DNA of 34,827 nucleotides from Paracoccaceae bacterium (GCA_022448925.1 JAKVCP010000031.1:1-34827); one strand, 5' to 3'; shown: positions 1 to 8,132, counted from the stretch's first letter. Program-made: numbers and translations. Notes: generated by a model not told the origin, from the letters alone.

Positions 1-311
1 TCCGGTGCCTGCGGTCCCTCAAAATGGACCAAAGCACCCAGCCGGTTCACATGATACTCATACTGCTGCGTCGGGTTGAAGGGCACTGGACCACAGATCA
101 CAACCAGCCAGATGTGCTCATTTTCGCCAGGGAGAGCCCGGCAGTCAGTTGCAGGTGCACCGGTTTGCGCAACATAGCTGGCTGCAAACCGGTTGATCAC
201 ATCCGTTTCGGTGCTGTGCCAGACAATCCAACCATACTGAAAGCCAAACATGGCCGCTGCCAGTGTCAACACCGCAAAAGGGGTCCAGAACAAAAGCTTC
301 TGGGGCGACAT
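1..311 (-). CDS. Small membrane-anchored protein of unknown function (C-terminus beyond window)
   Basis: An open frame starts at ATG 311-309 and runs off the left edge without a stop, giving at least 103 residues. Residues 8-30 form one hydrophobic segment (LFWTPFAVLTLAAAMFGFQY region), probably an uncleaved N-terminal anchor, followed by a soluble part with two cysteines (ATDCRAL and VVICGPV). Its ATG shares one base with the ivd stop codon (TGATG), so it is very likely translationally coupled to ivd and part of the same transcript. I do not recognise a family; small proteins like this are common in Roseobacter genomes. Coding is supported by the lack of stops, the stop/start overlap and a sensible membrane topology. 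The function is unknown. Confidence 0.7.
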   Translation of the reverse strand, partial: MSPQKLLFWTPFAVLTLAAAMFGFQYGWIVWHSTETDVINRFAASYVAQTGAPATDCRALPGENEHIWLVVICGPVPFNPTQQYEYHVNRLGALVHFEGPQAP

Positions 312-1474
312 CACCCCATGGCCCCCATCAATTCACGGCCGATCAGCATGCGGCGTATTTCCGAGGTTCCTGCACCGATCTCCATCAGCTTGGCATCGCG
401 GAAGATCCGGCTGACCGCCATGTCATTCATAAAGCCCGCCCCTCCCATAGCCTGAACCGCCTGGTGTGCAACGGTCATGGCTTCTTCACTGGCATAAAGC
501 ACACAGGCCGCTGCATCCTGACGCGTAACCTCGCCCCGGTCGCAGGCTTTGGCCACCTCATAAACATAGGCCCGAGCCGAGTTTAGCTTGGTGTACATGT
601 CAGCAATCTTGCCCTGCATCAGCTGAAAATTTCCGATCGGCTGCCCGAACTGCCGACGCTCGGCCAGGTAAGGCATGATTTCATCAAGGCAGGCCGCCAT
701 GATGCCCAGCCCGATCCCCGAAAGCACCACGCGTTCGTAATCAAGTCCAGACATCAGAACGCGCACGCCCTGCCCCTCTTCCCCAAGGATATTTTCGAAC
801 GGCACCTCAACATCGTCAAAGACGAGCTCCACCGTGTTCGACCCGCGCATCCCCAATTTGTCAAAATGGTCCGACTGGCTGAACCCGGGCATGGATTTTT
901 CAATGAGGAATGCCGTGATGCCCTTCGATCCCGCCTCGGGGTCGGTCTTTGCATAGACCACCAGCGTATTGGCCTCGCCGCCATTGGTGATCCAGTACTT
1001 GTTGCCATTCAGCACGAACCGGTCATTGCGCTTGTCCGCGTTCAGCTTCATGCTGACAACGTCCGATCCCGCGCCCGGTTCTGACATCGCCAGGGCGCCA
1101 ACGCTTTGACCAGAGATCAGATCCGGCAGATAGCGCGCCTTCTGATCCGCCGTGCCGTTCAGGTTGATCTGGTTCACGCACAGATTGGAATGCGCCCCAT
1201 AGCTTAGACTGACACTGGCACTGGCGCGCGCGATCTCTTCAATTGCGACAACATGGGCAAGATAGCCCATACCCGCGCCGCCGTCCTCTTCGGGTACGGT
1301 GATCCCCAGCAGGCCAAGACCGCCCATTTCTTGCCAGAGCGGAGCGGGAAACTCGTTCTTCGCATCGACCTCTGCGGCAATTGGCTTCACACGATCCTGC
1401 GCCCAACGATGCACCGTTTCACGCAGGGCATGCACATCTTCACCAAGATCGAACTTCATAGATGCCAAAAACAT
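311..1474 (-). CDS. ivd: Isovaleryl-CoA dehydrogenase
   Basis: FAD enzyme of leucine breakdown that oxidises isovaleryl-CoA to 3-methylcrotonyl-CoA and passes electrons to ETF. The 387-residue product has the full acyl-CoA dehydrogenase fold: N-terminal helical domain to about 120, beta domain with the signature [13 protein letters not shown] (128-139), and a C-terminal helical domain with QAMGGAGF (341-348) and [11 protein letters not shown] (366-375). Glu247, in the SGLDYER segment, is at the position typical of isovaleryl-CoA dehydrogenases for the catalytic base, which separates it from straight-chain enzymes that use a later Glu. The start is supported by AGGAGG seven bases upstream of the ATG. 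The stop overlaps the next start by one base. No mcc genes are in view; they may lie beyond the left edge. Two operator-like dyads lie 100-165 bases upstream. Confidence 0.95.
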   Translation of the reverse strand: MFLASMKFDLGEDVHALRETVHRWAQDRVKPIAAEVDAKNEFPAPLWQEMGGLGLLGITVPEEDGGAGMGYLAHVVAIEEIARASASVSLSYGAHSNLCVNQINLNGTADQKARYLPDLISGQSVGALAMSEPGAGSDVVSMKLNADKRNDRFVLNGNKYWITNGGEANTLVVYAKTDPEAGSKGITAFLIEKSMPGFSQSDHFDKLGMRGSNTVELVFDDVEVPFENILGEEGQGVRVLMSGLDYERVVLSGIGLGIMAACLDEIMPYLAERRQFGQPIGNFQLMQGKIADMYTKLNSARAYVYEVAKACDRGEVTRQDAAACVLYASEEAMTVAHQAVQAMGGAGFMNDMAVSRIFRDAKLMEIGAGTSEIRRMLIGRELMGAMG

Positions 1475-1576
1475 CTGCGCGCCTCCTCGCTCTCTTCCCT
1501 TCAGGCTTTGTGAATAAGCATTGTTTCAGGAATTTTTCCAACCCGCTTGCCCTACCCAATGCCCACTTTTGACCAG

Positions 1577-1588
1577 GACCGTATGGTC
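1577..1588. promoter_or_regulatory. Operator-like inverted repeat upstream of ivd
   Basis: GACC-GTAT-GGTC, arms of four bases with a four-base centre, about 105 bases upstream of the ivd start. This shape is common for TetR or MerR family operators that control acyl-CoA catabolism genes. The regulator is not in this window, so the assignment is inference. Confidence 0.3.
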
Positions 1589-1600
1589 GAGACTGCGCAG

Positions 1601-1638
1601 AAACTGACGTTAAGTCACGCGTGACGCCGTGTCAGTTT
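1601..1638. promoter_or_regulatory. 38-base nested dyad upstream of ivd
   Basis: Two inverted repeats share one centre (between 1619 and 1620): outer arms AAACTGAC (1601-1608) and GTCAGTTT (1631-1638), and an inner perfect 12-base palindrome GTCACGCGTGAC (1614-1625). The five-base joints between inner and outer parts do not pair. It lies about 130 bases upstream of ivd with no T-tract, so a double operator is more likely than a terminator. The right outer arm extends to GTGTCAGTT (1629-1637), identical to a half-site of the palindrome at 29596-29616. Confidence 0.5.
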
Positions 1639-2197
1639 TCAAGGTTCCTTCATGACAGAAAAAGCCTGCGCATCAGCCCCTGTTTGCGCAGCATCCGAAA
1701 TGCAAACCGCCCGGCCGACGCAACATTCATCCTGCGCCTTGCCGGTGCAGGGAGGCGGGACCTCACCCCGATCCATTCAACGCGACAACGACAGCAACGC
1801 TGCGTCAAGCCCGAGGGCGCAACAATACCACCAAAACTATGGGATGGGTCACGAAACCGGCTCAAAGCCTGGCAGCCTCCTGCAACCTGATGGGGCTTGG
1901 ACAGACTGGCCTGCGACCCAGCTGCTGAGCACTGCTCTGTCGCCCCCATGCCCGCGACCGAAGGCAGCAGCATGAAGAGGCCCTTGCAAAGCCTGCTGTC
2001 AAACGCCCGGGCCCGATGGCGCCCTGCACCTGATGTCCTATCTTGGCCATGAGAGACGCCAGAGCAAATCCTATCTTTGGCAGCGTTGCGGGAATTCCGA
2101 GATGTTCTACAGAGCTTATGCGAACAGATGACTGCTGGAGAATGCCCCCGACATCCACACGTGCGCAATGCAGGCACCCTTTCTTAGTGGGTCTCCT
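1639..2197. other. Gene-poor stretch, no supported gene
   Basis: Frames are open for up to about 175 codons on either strand, but their translations have skewed composition (rich in Arg, Ser, Cys), no recognisable motif and no ribosome site. Short stretches look protein-like, such as a helical segment PEQILSLAALREFRDVLQ at about 2056-2110 on the plus strand, bounded by stops. Together with the synthetase relic that follows, this suggests decayed coding DNA. I could not identify an ancestor. Confidence 0.4.
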
Positions 2198-2256
2198 GAT
2201 GCCCTGCCCAAAACCACGATGGGCAAGGTGCAAAAGACACTCTGCGCGACATCTGA
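2198..2256 (+). pseudogene. Relic of the C-terminus of an acyl-CoA (malonyl-CoA type) synthetase
   Basis: The plus-strand frame at 2198 reads DALPKTTMGKVQK, matching the A10 motif of the AMP-forming synthetase family (typically LPRNTMGKVQKN in malonyl-CoA synthases), including the Gly-Lys pair that holds the catalytic lysine. Just after it, another frame reads KDTLRDI followed by TGA (2254-2256), which is what the end of such a protein should look like after a frameshift. No homologous sequence is recognisable upstream, so only about 20 codons survive. MatB-type synthetase genes often sit beside GntR/FCD regulators, and this relic ends 17 bases from one. The fragment is short, so the call is moderate. 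Confidence 0.5.
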
Positions 2257-2272
2257 AAACAACGTGGCGGGT

Positions 2273-3043
2273 TCAGTCCCGTGCCTGTTCGTGCTCAAAT
2301 CGAAGTTGGGCAATTGCCTCTTTTTCACCATCCCGACGGTTTTGCGCCAAAGCGGTTTCAACGTAACCCAGATGCGCCTCTACCGCGGCCCTTGCGGCCT
2401 TGGGATCCCGCGCCTGCAACGCCGTGTTGATCGCCCTGTGCTGTTCAAGCAGAGTGCCCCGTGTGGTGCGCTGCTTGAACATCACCTGTCGATTGTAGAA
2501 CACACCTTCGCGCAACAACTGATACATTGAGCGCAGCATGTGCAGCATGATCACATTGTGGCTGGCTTCGATGATGGCAAGGTGGAATTCCGCGTCCAGA
2601 CGCGCTTCGTCCGTCGGATTGCGCTTTGGGTGCGCTGCCTCCATCTTTTGAAAAATCGCCTGAATAACTTTCAGGTCCGTCGGCGTGCCGTGAACCGCAG
2701 CCCGTTCGGCTGCCAGCCCCTCCATGTCGCGTCGAAACGAGAGATAGTCAAAGACGGCTTCGTCGTGCTTGGAAAACAGGGTGACCAGCGCTTCGGAAAA
2801 CGCTGACCCCAAGACATCAGACACAAAAACGCCTGCCCCGGCCCGCGCTGTAAGCAGACCACTGTTCTGCAGTTCGGCGATTGACTCGCGCAGACTTGGA
2901 CGCGAAACGCCAAGCCGTTCAGACAGTTCACGTTCGGATGGCAGGCGCTCACCTGGCCGCAGGATACCGCGCAGAATCAGCAGTTCTATCTGGCGCGTAA
3001 CGGCAGAGGACAGTTTTTCGGGGGTGACCTTTTGAAACGGCAT
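2273..3043 (-). CDS. GntR-family transcriptional regulator, FadR/FCD subfamily
   Basis: 256 residues. The N-terminal winged helix-turn-helix (about 8-75) carries the GntR signature: GERLPSERELSERLGVSRPSLRESIAEL, then a wing with ARAGAGVFV. The C-terminal FCD all-helical ligand domain (about 95-235) contains DAEFHLAIIEASHN and a later HRAINTALQARDP stretch, which supply the acidic and histidine residues that usually bind a metal and an organic acid. Such proteins sense lactate, pyruvate, malonate, glycolate and similar acids. The start is backed by AAGG seven bases upstream. The neighbouring malonyl-CoA-synthetase-like relic hints at a former malonate regulon, but this is inference. A perfect palindrome at 3261-3277 and a terminator at 3108-3144 precede the gene. 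Confidence 0.9.
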   Translation of the reverse strand: MPFQKVTPEKLSSAVTRQIELLILRGILRPGERLPSERELSERLGVSRPSLRESIAELQNSGLLTARAGAGVFVSDVLGSAFSEALVTLFSKHDEAVFDYLSFRRDMEGLAAERAAVHGTPTDLKVIQAIFQKMEAAHPKRNPTDEARLDAEFHLAIIEASHNVIMLHMLRSMYQLLREGVFYNRQVMFKQRTTRGTLLEQHRAINTALQARDPKAARAAVEAHLGYVETALAQNRRDGEKEAIAQLRFEHEQARD

Positions 3044-3107
3044 GGCGCAACCTTGGATATTGGTCAGTTTTCCTTACTGCTTTGCCGGGGCTGGCGCAAC
3101 ACAGGCG

Positions 3108-3144
3108 CACAAGAAAAGCCCCCGGGGGGATAACCGGGGGCTTT
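3108..3144 (-). terminator. Strong intrinsic terminator 65 bases upstream of the GntR gene
   Basis: On the minus strand an 11-base perfect stem (arms at 3134-3144 and 3115-3125, AAAGCCCCCGG paired with its complement) with an eight-base loop is followed by a U-rich run (TTTTCTTGT). It would stop minus-strand transcription before it enters the GntR gene, so it ends either a small RNA or a leader made upstream. On the plus strand there is no T-tract. Confidence 0.75.
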
Positions 3145-3551
3145 CAGAACCAGATCACTCGTTACACTTCGGACACATCGAACAGACCTGCGATCTGTCA
3201 TGCAGCTTGGAGCACTCCAACCAGCAAAGAGATAAGGTCTGAACAGGTCGCGGGGGCAGTTGACACAAATTGTGTCAGCGACGCAACCCCGCAGCAGGTT
3301 ATATCCGTCAACCCGGCTCTTGGGTTTTGTCTGATAGCGTTTTCATGACGGGGGTGTCGCGCATCAAGCCACCGACAATGCGAAAACCCGACCATGGACA
3401 ACGGGCCTCGAAAAGCTCGCGGGCAGCAAAAACCAAGGCCCAGAGCCCGCCGCAAGACAGGGTCGGCCTGTCGCGTCTTGGACGCGCATGAGCGGCATGT
3501 TCATGTCTGAAAATTAGACCTTTGTTAACGGCGCCGCGCTCAACTGGGTTC
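3145..3551. other. Intergenic region: possible small RNA or leader and lipoprotein promoter
   Basis: About 400 bases with no convincing gene. The minus strand between roughly 3300 and 3145 would be the body of any transcript ending at the terminator. It contains a tiny reading frame ending CSMCPKCNE-stop at about 3160-3195 (no clear ribosome site) and an operator-like palindrome. At 3308-3455 the minus strand holds a frame with good third-position GC (reading ALVFAARELFEARCPW and onwards, ending KTQEPG-stop) that lacks a start and may be a gene remnant. I cannot name it. Confidence 0.35.
3261..3277. promoter_or_regulatory. Perfect 17-base palindrome, operator-like
   Basis: TGACACAA-A-TTGTGTCA has eight-base arms around one central base. 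It overlaps TTGACA (3260-3265), a consensus -35 hexamer on the plus strand. GntR/FCD proteins often bind short dyads with TTGT/ACAA halves, so the GntR protein 220 bases away is a candidate binder. That link is inference. Confidence 0.45.
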
Positions 3552-3959
3552 ATGATGCGTCTGCTTGTGATCTTGATCGTCTGCTCCATCGCTGCCTGCA
3601 ACACGGCCACTCCGGGATTTCGCGATATCACGGCGCAGCACGTCGAAATTGGCGAAACACGGTTTCTACTTCGACAGGCGGGCGCATTGGTGGAAGTGAC
3701 CCGTACCAACCCCACGATTCTGCCAAGGTTTGAAACCACCAGCGCCCTGGCCCGAACTGCGGTGCACCGGGCAACAGGGTGCGATGCCAATTGGATCATC
3801 GGTGACACCGCCGTGATGATCATCGGCTTGTCCTGTGACGGTGCACCGCCCCCGCCAAAGCCCAAGCGGAAGGTGTCCACATTTTGTGATGTCATTGACA
3901 GCTATAAACGTCGACCGGCCGGACTGCTTGAACTGACTGTGGACTGCTATCTGCGTTAG
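3552..3959 (+). CDS. Predicted lipoprotein of unknown function
   Basis: 135 residues from the ATG at 3552 (a second ATG follows directly). The N-terminus is a lipoprotein signal, MMRLLVILIVCSIAAC, with lipobox I-A-A-C, so the mature protein would be lipid-anchored at Cys16. The rest contains FRDITAQ, RTNPTILPRFET and later a cysteine-bearing stretch GCDANWIIGDTAVMIIGLSCDG, a pattern I associate with small conserved lipoproteins in Rhodobacterales, with no known function. A longer frame begins at 3522, but the signal peptide fixes the start near 3552. The stop overlaps that of the convergent GNAT gene. No strong ribosome site is seen. Confidence 0.8.
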   Translation: MMRLLVILIVCSIAACNTATPGFRDITAQHVEIGETRFLLRQAGALVEVTRTNPTILPRFETTSALARTAVHRATGCDANWIIGDTAVMIIGLSCDGAPPPPKPKRKVSTFCDVIDSYKRRPAGLLELTVDCYLR

Positions 3960-4411
3960 TCCAAGTGTTTTTCGTAAAACAAACTGGCTGGATGTTCGGC
4001 ATAGTCGCCGAAAGGACCGCAAGACACAAAGCCGTGGCGTTCGTACAACCGATGTGCGGCATGCAAAACGGTGCCTGTCTCGAGGCGCAGCCAAGGCAAA
4101 TCCATGCCGCGTGCCGTTGTCTCCAAATTCGACAGGATCATCCCGGCAGCCCCCAAACCGCGTGCCGCCGGATCTGTGAACATCGACTTGATTTCACCAT
4201 ATCCGTCCTTGATGGCAAGCGCCCCGCAGCCAATGCTCGCTCCGTTGCGCTCAGCAACGCGGAAATGCACGGACGGCACAGCCAAAGCGTCGATTTCCAG
4301 GAAATGACATTCATCCTCGGCAAAAAGGCTGCGCATCAGAGCCTGGCTTGCCTGCAACAGTTGCGTGGCGCCCGGATCACGGGGGTCAGCGGAACGGATG
4401 ATAACGGACAC
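3956..4411 (-). CDS. GNAT-family N-acetyltransferase
   Basis: 151 residues from GTG 4411-4409. AAGGGAG eight bases upstream supports this start; a frame opening at 4570 would run into the region upstream of smc. The GNAT fold is visible: beta strand HFRVAERNGASIGCGALAI, the acetyl-CoA loop as MFTDPAARGLGAAGMIL (the usual R/Q-x-x-G-x-G/A motif reads RGLGAA), and the C-terminal LETGTVLHAAHRLYERHGFVSCGPFGDY typical of the PanZ/YedL-like group acting on small substrates. The substrate cannot be told from sequence. It lies divergent to smc and convergent with the lipoprotein gene, so it is probably a single-gene unit. Confidence 0.85.
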   Translation of the reverse strand: MSVIIRSADPRDPGATQLLQASQALMRSLFAEDECHFLEIDALAVPSVHFRVAERNGASIGCGALAIKDGYGEIKSMFTDPAARGLGAAGMILSNLETTARGMDLPWLRLETGTVLHAAHRLYERHGFVSCGPFGDYAEHPASLFYEKHLD

Positions 4412-4598
4412 CTTGGGCACTCCCTTGACAGCGGGCGCAGCAAACCTCAGTGCGCCAATGGGGTCAAGCGCGTTTAAAAAAGTCAATATCTTGGGGATAA
4501 CCGCCGACCACACCCCATGCTGTTGTGGCCGTGCTTGACTCACAAAGGGCGCTGCACCCAAATTGACCACAGACCGGAATCAGGACACGAAACAGGCA

Positions 4599-7500
4599 GT
4601 GCGGTTTTCCAAACTCAGACTGACAGGCTTCAAAAGCTTTGTTGATCCCACCGATCTGATCATCGCCGATGGTCTGACAGGTGTCGTCGGCCCCAACGGA
4701 TGCGGCAAGTCTAACCTGCTGGAGGGGCTGCGGTGGGTCATGGGCGAAAATCGCCCGACGGCCATGCGGGGCGGCGGGATGGAGGATGTGATCTTTGCCG
4801 GCGCAGCCACGCGGTCTGCACGGAACTTTGCCGAAGTCAGCCTGCAAATCGACAATTCGGAACGACTGGCCCCTGCCGGGTTCAACGACAGCGACGGGCT
4901 GGAGATCGTCCGCCGGATCACGCGCGATGTCGGCTCTGCCTACAAGACAAATGGCAAGGACGTGCGGGCACGCGACGTGCAGATGCTGTTTGCAGATGCA
5001 TCGACCGGAGCGCACTCACCCGCGCTGGTTCGACAGGGGCAGATATCGGAGTTGATCAACGCCAAGCCCAAGAACCGCCGGCGCATTCTTGAGGAAGCGG
5101 CGGGCATTTCGGGTTTGTATCAACGCCGTCACGAAGCCGAGCTGAAACTGAAGAATACCGAAGCAAACCTGTTGCGGGTTGATGATGTCATCGAACAGCT
5201 GGCAGCACAGCTAGGCCAGCTGGCGCGTCAGGCGCGTCAGGCTGCCCGGTACCGCGCCATCGGCGAAGATCTGCGGCGCGCAGAAGGGCTGCTTTTGTAT
5301 CTGCGCTGGAAGGAAGCCGAAACCGCGCGACTCGAAGCAGACGAAGCGCTTCGATCGCGGACCACGGAAACCGCGCAGGCTGAACGGGCCGCCCGGGCTG
5401 CCGGAACAGCACGCGAAACCGCCTTTGAGGCGCTCCCGCCCCTGCGAGAGGAAGAGGCGATTGCCGCGGCAGTGTTGCAACGCCTGACAGTGCAGCGCGA
5501 CACGCTGACCGATCAGGAAAAACGCGCCGCGGAAACGATCACGACGTTGGAACGGCGGATCGACCAACTCAGCCGGGACATCGAGCGGGAAACAGGCTTG
5601 AACCGCGATGCCGGTGAAACGATTGATCGTCTCGAATGGGAGGCGCGAGAGCTTGCAAAGGCAAGTGAGGGGCACGAAGAAAAGCTTGATGCCGCCGCCG
5701 AAGCCGCGCGCGAAGCGGCCGTTGTCTTGCAGGACCGCGAAACCGATCTGGCACAGCAGACGGAAGATGTTGCGCGCTTGGCAGCGCGTCATCAGTCCGC
5801 GCAGCGTTTGCTTTCTGACACGCAAAAAACTCTGGCCAAGGCCGATGCAGATTCGGATCGCGCAAGGCAGGCCGCATCTCAGGCGAAGGCCGCTTTGACC
5901 AGCGCCATTGAAGCACAAGCCACGGCAAGTGCAGCCCAAAGTGAGGCTGCCGCCCTCGCCGAAGCTGCCGAAGACTCCCTTCTGGACGCAGAACAGGCAC
6001 GGTCGGATGTGCAAGGGCAGGAAACAGAGGCCCGCTCTGCCAGGTCAGAGGCCGAAGGGGAGGTCAGCGCCCTAAGCGCTGAGGTCAAGGCGCTTGCCAG
6101 GCTGTTGGAGCGCGACGCTACCGATACAGAACAGGTGCTTGACGCCTTGACCGTGGCGCCGGGCTATGAAAAGGCGCTTGGGGCTGCGCTGGCTGATGAT
6201 CTGCGCGCGCCAGAGGTCGGATCGGACGGGCCTTCGGGATGGACTTTGCTGCCGGCCTACGAAGCGCCTCTTGCGCTTCCCGCCGGTGTGGATGTGCTGA
6301 CCGATCACGTAGACTTCCCTGCGGTGATGACCCGACGCATGGGCCAGATCGGGGTTGTTGATCCCTCGGACGGTTTGCGTTTGCAGGAACTGTTGCAACC
6401 CGGTCAGCGACTTGTCAGCCGTGCCGGCGACCTGTGGCGCTGGGACGGGTTTCGCGCCACTGCCGAAGAGGCGCCCACCGCGGCTGCGCTCAGGCTGGAG
6501 CAAAAAAACCGGCTGGCAACTCTGGAACGGGATCTGAACGAGGCGGGATCGCGTCTGGATGCCGCGCGCCAGGCGCATGATGCGCTGTCCATGGCCCTGG
6601 CTGACCGCAGCGCTGCAGAAAAGGCAGCTCGGCAGGCCCGCCGGGATGCAGATGCCGCTGTGAATGCCTGCAGCCGAGCCGCAAACCGCGCAGACTCGGA
6701 GCGCAATCTGGCCGACAGCAAGCTGGAAAGCCTGGCCTTGGCGGTGGGGCGCCATGATGATGAAGCGACAGCAGCGCGCCAACAGCTGGCCGAGGCACAG
6801 CGCGGGTTGGCTTCGCTGGATGATCTGGATGTGGCACGGGGTCAGGTTGACGACATTCGCATGACGGTCGAAGCGTCCCGGATGACAATGATGGCACACC
6901 GCTCTGCTCATGACGAGGTGCGCCGCGAAGGTGATGCGCGCAAGGCAAGGTCCCAGCAGGTCACCAAAGACCTGAGCGGGTGGCGCCACCGGCTTGAAAC
7001 CGCCGAAAAGCGCAGCGCCGAACTTGCTGGGCGTCGGTCAAGCTCAGAAGATGAATTGGCGCAGGCGCGCACCGCTCCGGCCGAATTGGCCGCCAAGCGC
7101 GAAGAACTGGCCATGGCCATGACCGAAGCCGAGACACGCCGCGCCGAGGCCGCCGATGCCTTGTCACTGGGAGAGGCGGCGCTGCGCCAGGCAGAGCAGG
7201 CGGAACGCGACGCAGAGCGCACCGCCTCCGAAGCGCGCGAGCTGCGCGCACGGGCAGAGGCCCGCGCAGAAGCCGCAGGTGACGCCGTTGGCGCTGCCTC
7301 GGAGAGGATCGCGGAAGAGCTGGACAGCACCCCTCAGGCCCTGCTTGAAACCCTGAACACCGCACCCGATGAAATGAACGCGGCCGACCAGATCGAGACT
7401 GAGGTCAACAGACTGAAACGACAGCGCGATTCCTTGGGCGCGGTGAATTTGCGCGCCGAGGAAGACGCCAAGGAAGTCCAGTCCGAACATGATGAACTGG

Positions 7501-8054
7501 TCCGTGAAAAAACCGATCTCGAAGAGGCGATCCGCACACTGCGCTCTGGCATTTCCAGCCTCAACCGCGAGGGGCGAGAGCGGCTTTTGACGGCCTTTGA
7601 ACAGGTCAACAGCAACTTCTCTTTGCTCTTCACACACCTGTTCGCGGGCGGCGAGGCCAATCTGGTCATGGTCGAAAGTGACGATCCGCTGGAAGCTGGT
7701 CTGGAAATCATGTGTCAGCCGCCCGGTAAGAAATTGTCAACGCTGTCGCTTTTGTCCGGGGGCGAACAGACCTTGACGGCCTTGGCCCTCATCTTTGCGG
7801 TCTTTCTGGCAAACCCTGCCCCGATCTGTGTGCTGGACGAAGTCGATGCTCCGTTGGATGATGCCAACGTCACCCGCTTTTGCGATCTGCTGGATGAGAT
7901 GTGCCGTCGCACAGACACGCGGTTTCTGATCATAACACACCACGCGGTCACCATGAGCCGCATGGACAGACTGTTCGGTGTGACCATGCAGGAACAGGGT
8001 GTCAGCCAGCTGGTCTCGGTAGATCTGAAACGGGCTGAAACACTGGTGGCCTGA
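4599..8054 (+). CDS. smc: Chromosome segregation ATPase Smc
   Basis: 1151 residues. Smc organises and segregates chromosomes as a homodimer with ScpA/ScpB. The N-terminal head has Walker A GPNGCGKSN (31-39); two long Ala/Glu/Arg-rich coiled coils follow (about 165-515 and 630-985); the C-terminal head has the ABC signature LSGGEQ (about 1052-1057) and Walker B ICVLDEVDAP (about 1076-1085). The hinge between the coils is only about 105 residues (about 520-625) and does not show the usual glycine-rich dimer motif. I chose GTG 4599 because the protein then begins RFSKLRLTGFKSF, as in relatives; TTG 4563 is an in-frame alternative adding 12 residues. It is transcribed away from the GNAT gene; no scp genes are nearby. 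Confidence 0.96.
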   Translation: MRFSKLRLTGFKSFVDPTDLIIADGLTGVVGPNGCGKSNLLEGLRWVMGENRPTAMRGGGMEDVIFAGAATRSARNFAEVSLQIDNSERLAPAGFNDSDGLEIVRRITRDVGSAYKTNGKDVRARDVQMLFADASTGAHSPALVRQGQISELINAKPKNRRRILEEAAGISGLYQRRHEAELKLKNTEANLLRVDDVIEQLAAQLGQLARQARQAARYRAIGEDLRRAEGLLLYLRWKEAETARLEADEALRSRTTETAQAERAARAAGTARETAFEALPPLREEEAIAAAVLQRLTVQRDTLTDQEKRAAETITTLERRIDQLSRDIERETGLNRDAGETIDRLEWEARELAKASEGHEEKLDAAAEAAREAAVVLQDRETDLAQQTEDVARLAARHQSAQRLLSDTQKTLAKADADSDRARQAASQAKAALTSAIEAQATASAAQSEAAALAEAAEDSLLDAEQARSDVQGQETEARSARSEAEGEVSALSAEVKALARLLERDATDTEQVLDALTVAPGYEKALGAALADDLRAPEVGSDGPSGWTLLPAYEAPLALPAGVDVLTDHVDFPAVMTRRMGQIGVVDPSDGLRLQELLQPGQRLVSRAGDLWRWDGFRATAEEAPTAAALRLEQKNRLATLERDLNEAGSRLDAARQAHDALSMALADRSAAEKAARQARRDADAAVNACSRAANRADSERNLADSKLESLALAVGRHDDEATAARQQLAEAQRGLASLDDLDVARGQVDDIRMTVEASRMTMMAHRSAHDEVRREGDARKARSQQVTKDLSGWRHRLETAEKRSAELAGRRSSSEDELAQARTAPAELAAKREELAMAMTEAETRRAEAADALSLGEAALRQAEQAERDAERTASEARELRARAEARAEAAGDAVGAASERIAEELDSTPQALLETLNTAPDEMNAADQIETEVNRLKRQRDSLGAVNLRAEEDAKEVQSEHDELVREKTDLEEAIRTLRSGISSLNREGRERLLTAFEQVNSNFSLLFTHLFAGGEANLVMVESDDPLEAGLEIMCQPPGKKLSTLSLLSGGEQTLTALALIFAVFLANPAPICVLDEVDAPLDDANVTRFCDLLDEMCRRTDTRFLIITHHAVTMSRMDRLFGVTMQEQGVSQLVSVDLKRAETLVA

Positions 8055-8132
8055 CCCTCTGATGCCCGTATCCCGAAAGGGGCCGGGGGGCTCAGGGGCC
8101 GGGGGTTGATGTGCTAAAATGGAGTGCATGTG

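Noticed and set aside
24-586. Plus-strand ORFs at the left edge
   Set aside because: They lie antisense to ivd and its coupled downstream gene and have no ribosome site or recognisable motif; shadows of real minus-strand genes.
2032-2110. Plus-strand segment MSYLGHERRQSKSYLW resembling the LGH motif of tyrosine recombinases
   Set aside because: Only a few residues match, with no RHR catalytic context and a stop soon after.
1650-2233. Minus-strand ORFs of 175 and 123 codons in the ivd-gntR gap
   Set aside because: Composition is skewed to Cys, Arg and Ser, with no domain and no ribosome site; more likely open by chance in GC-rich decayed DNA.
5211-6989. Long minus-strand ORFs inside smc (267 and 305 codons)
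   Set aside because: Antisense to a clearly conserved protein; Ala/Glu/Arg-rich coiled-coil codons make the antisense frame open.
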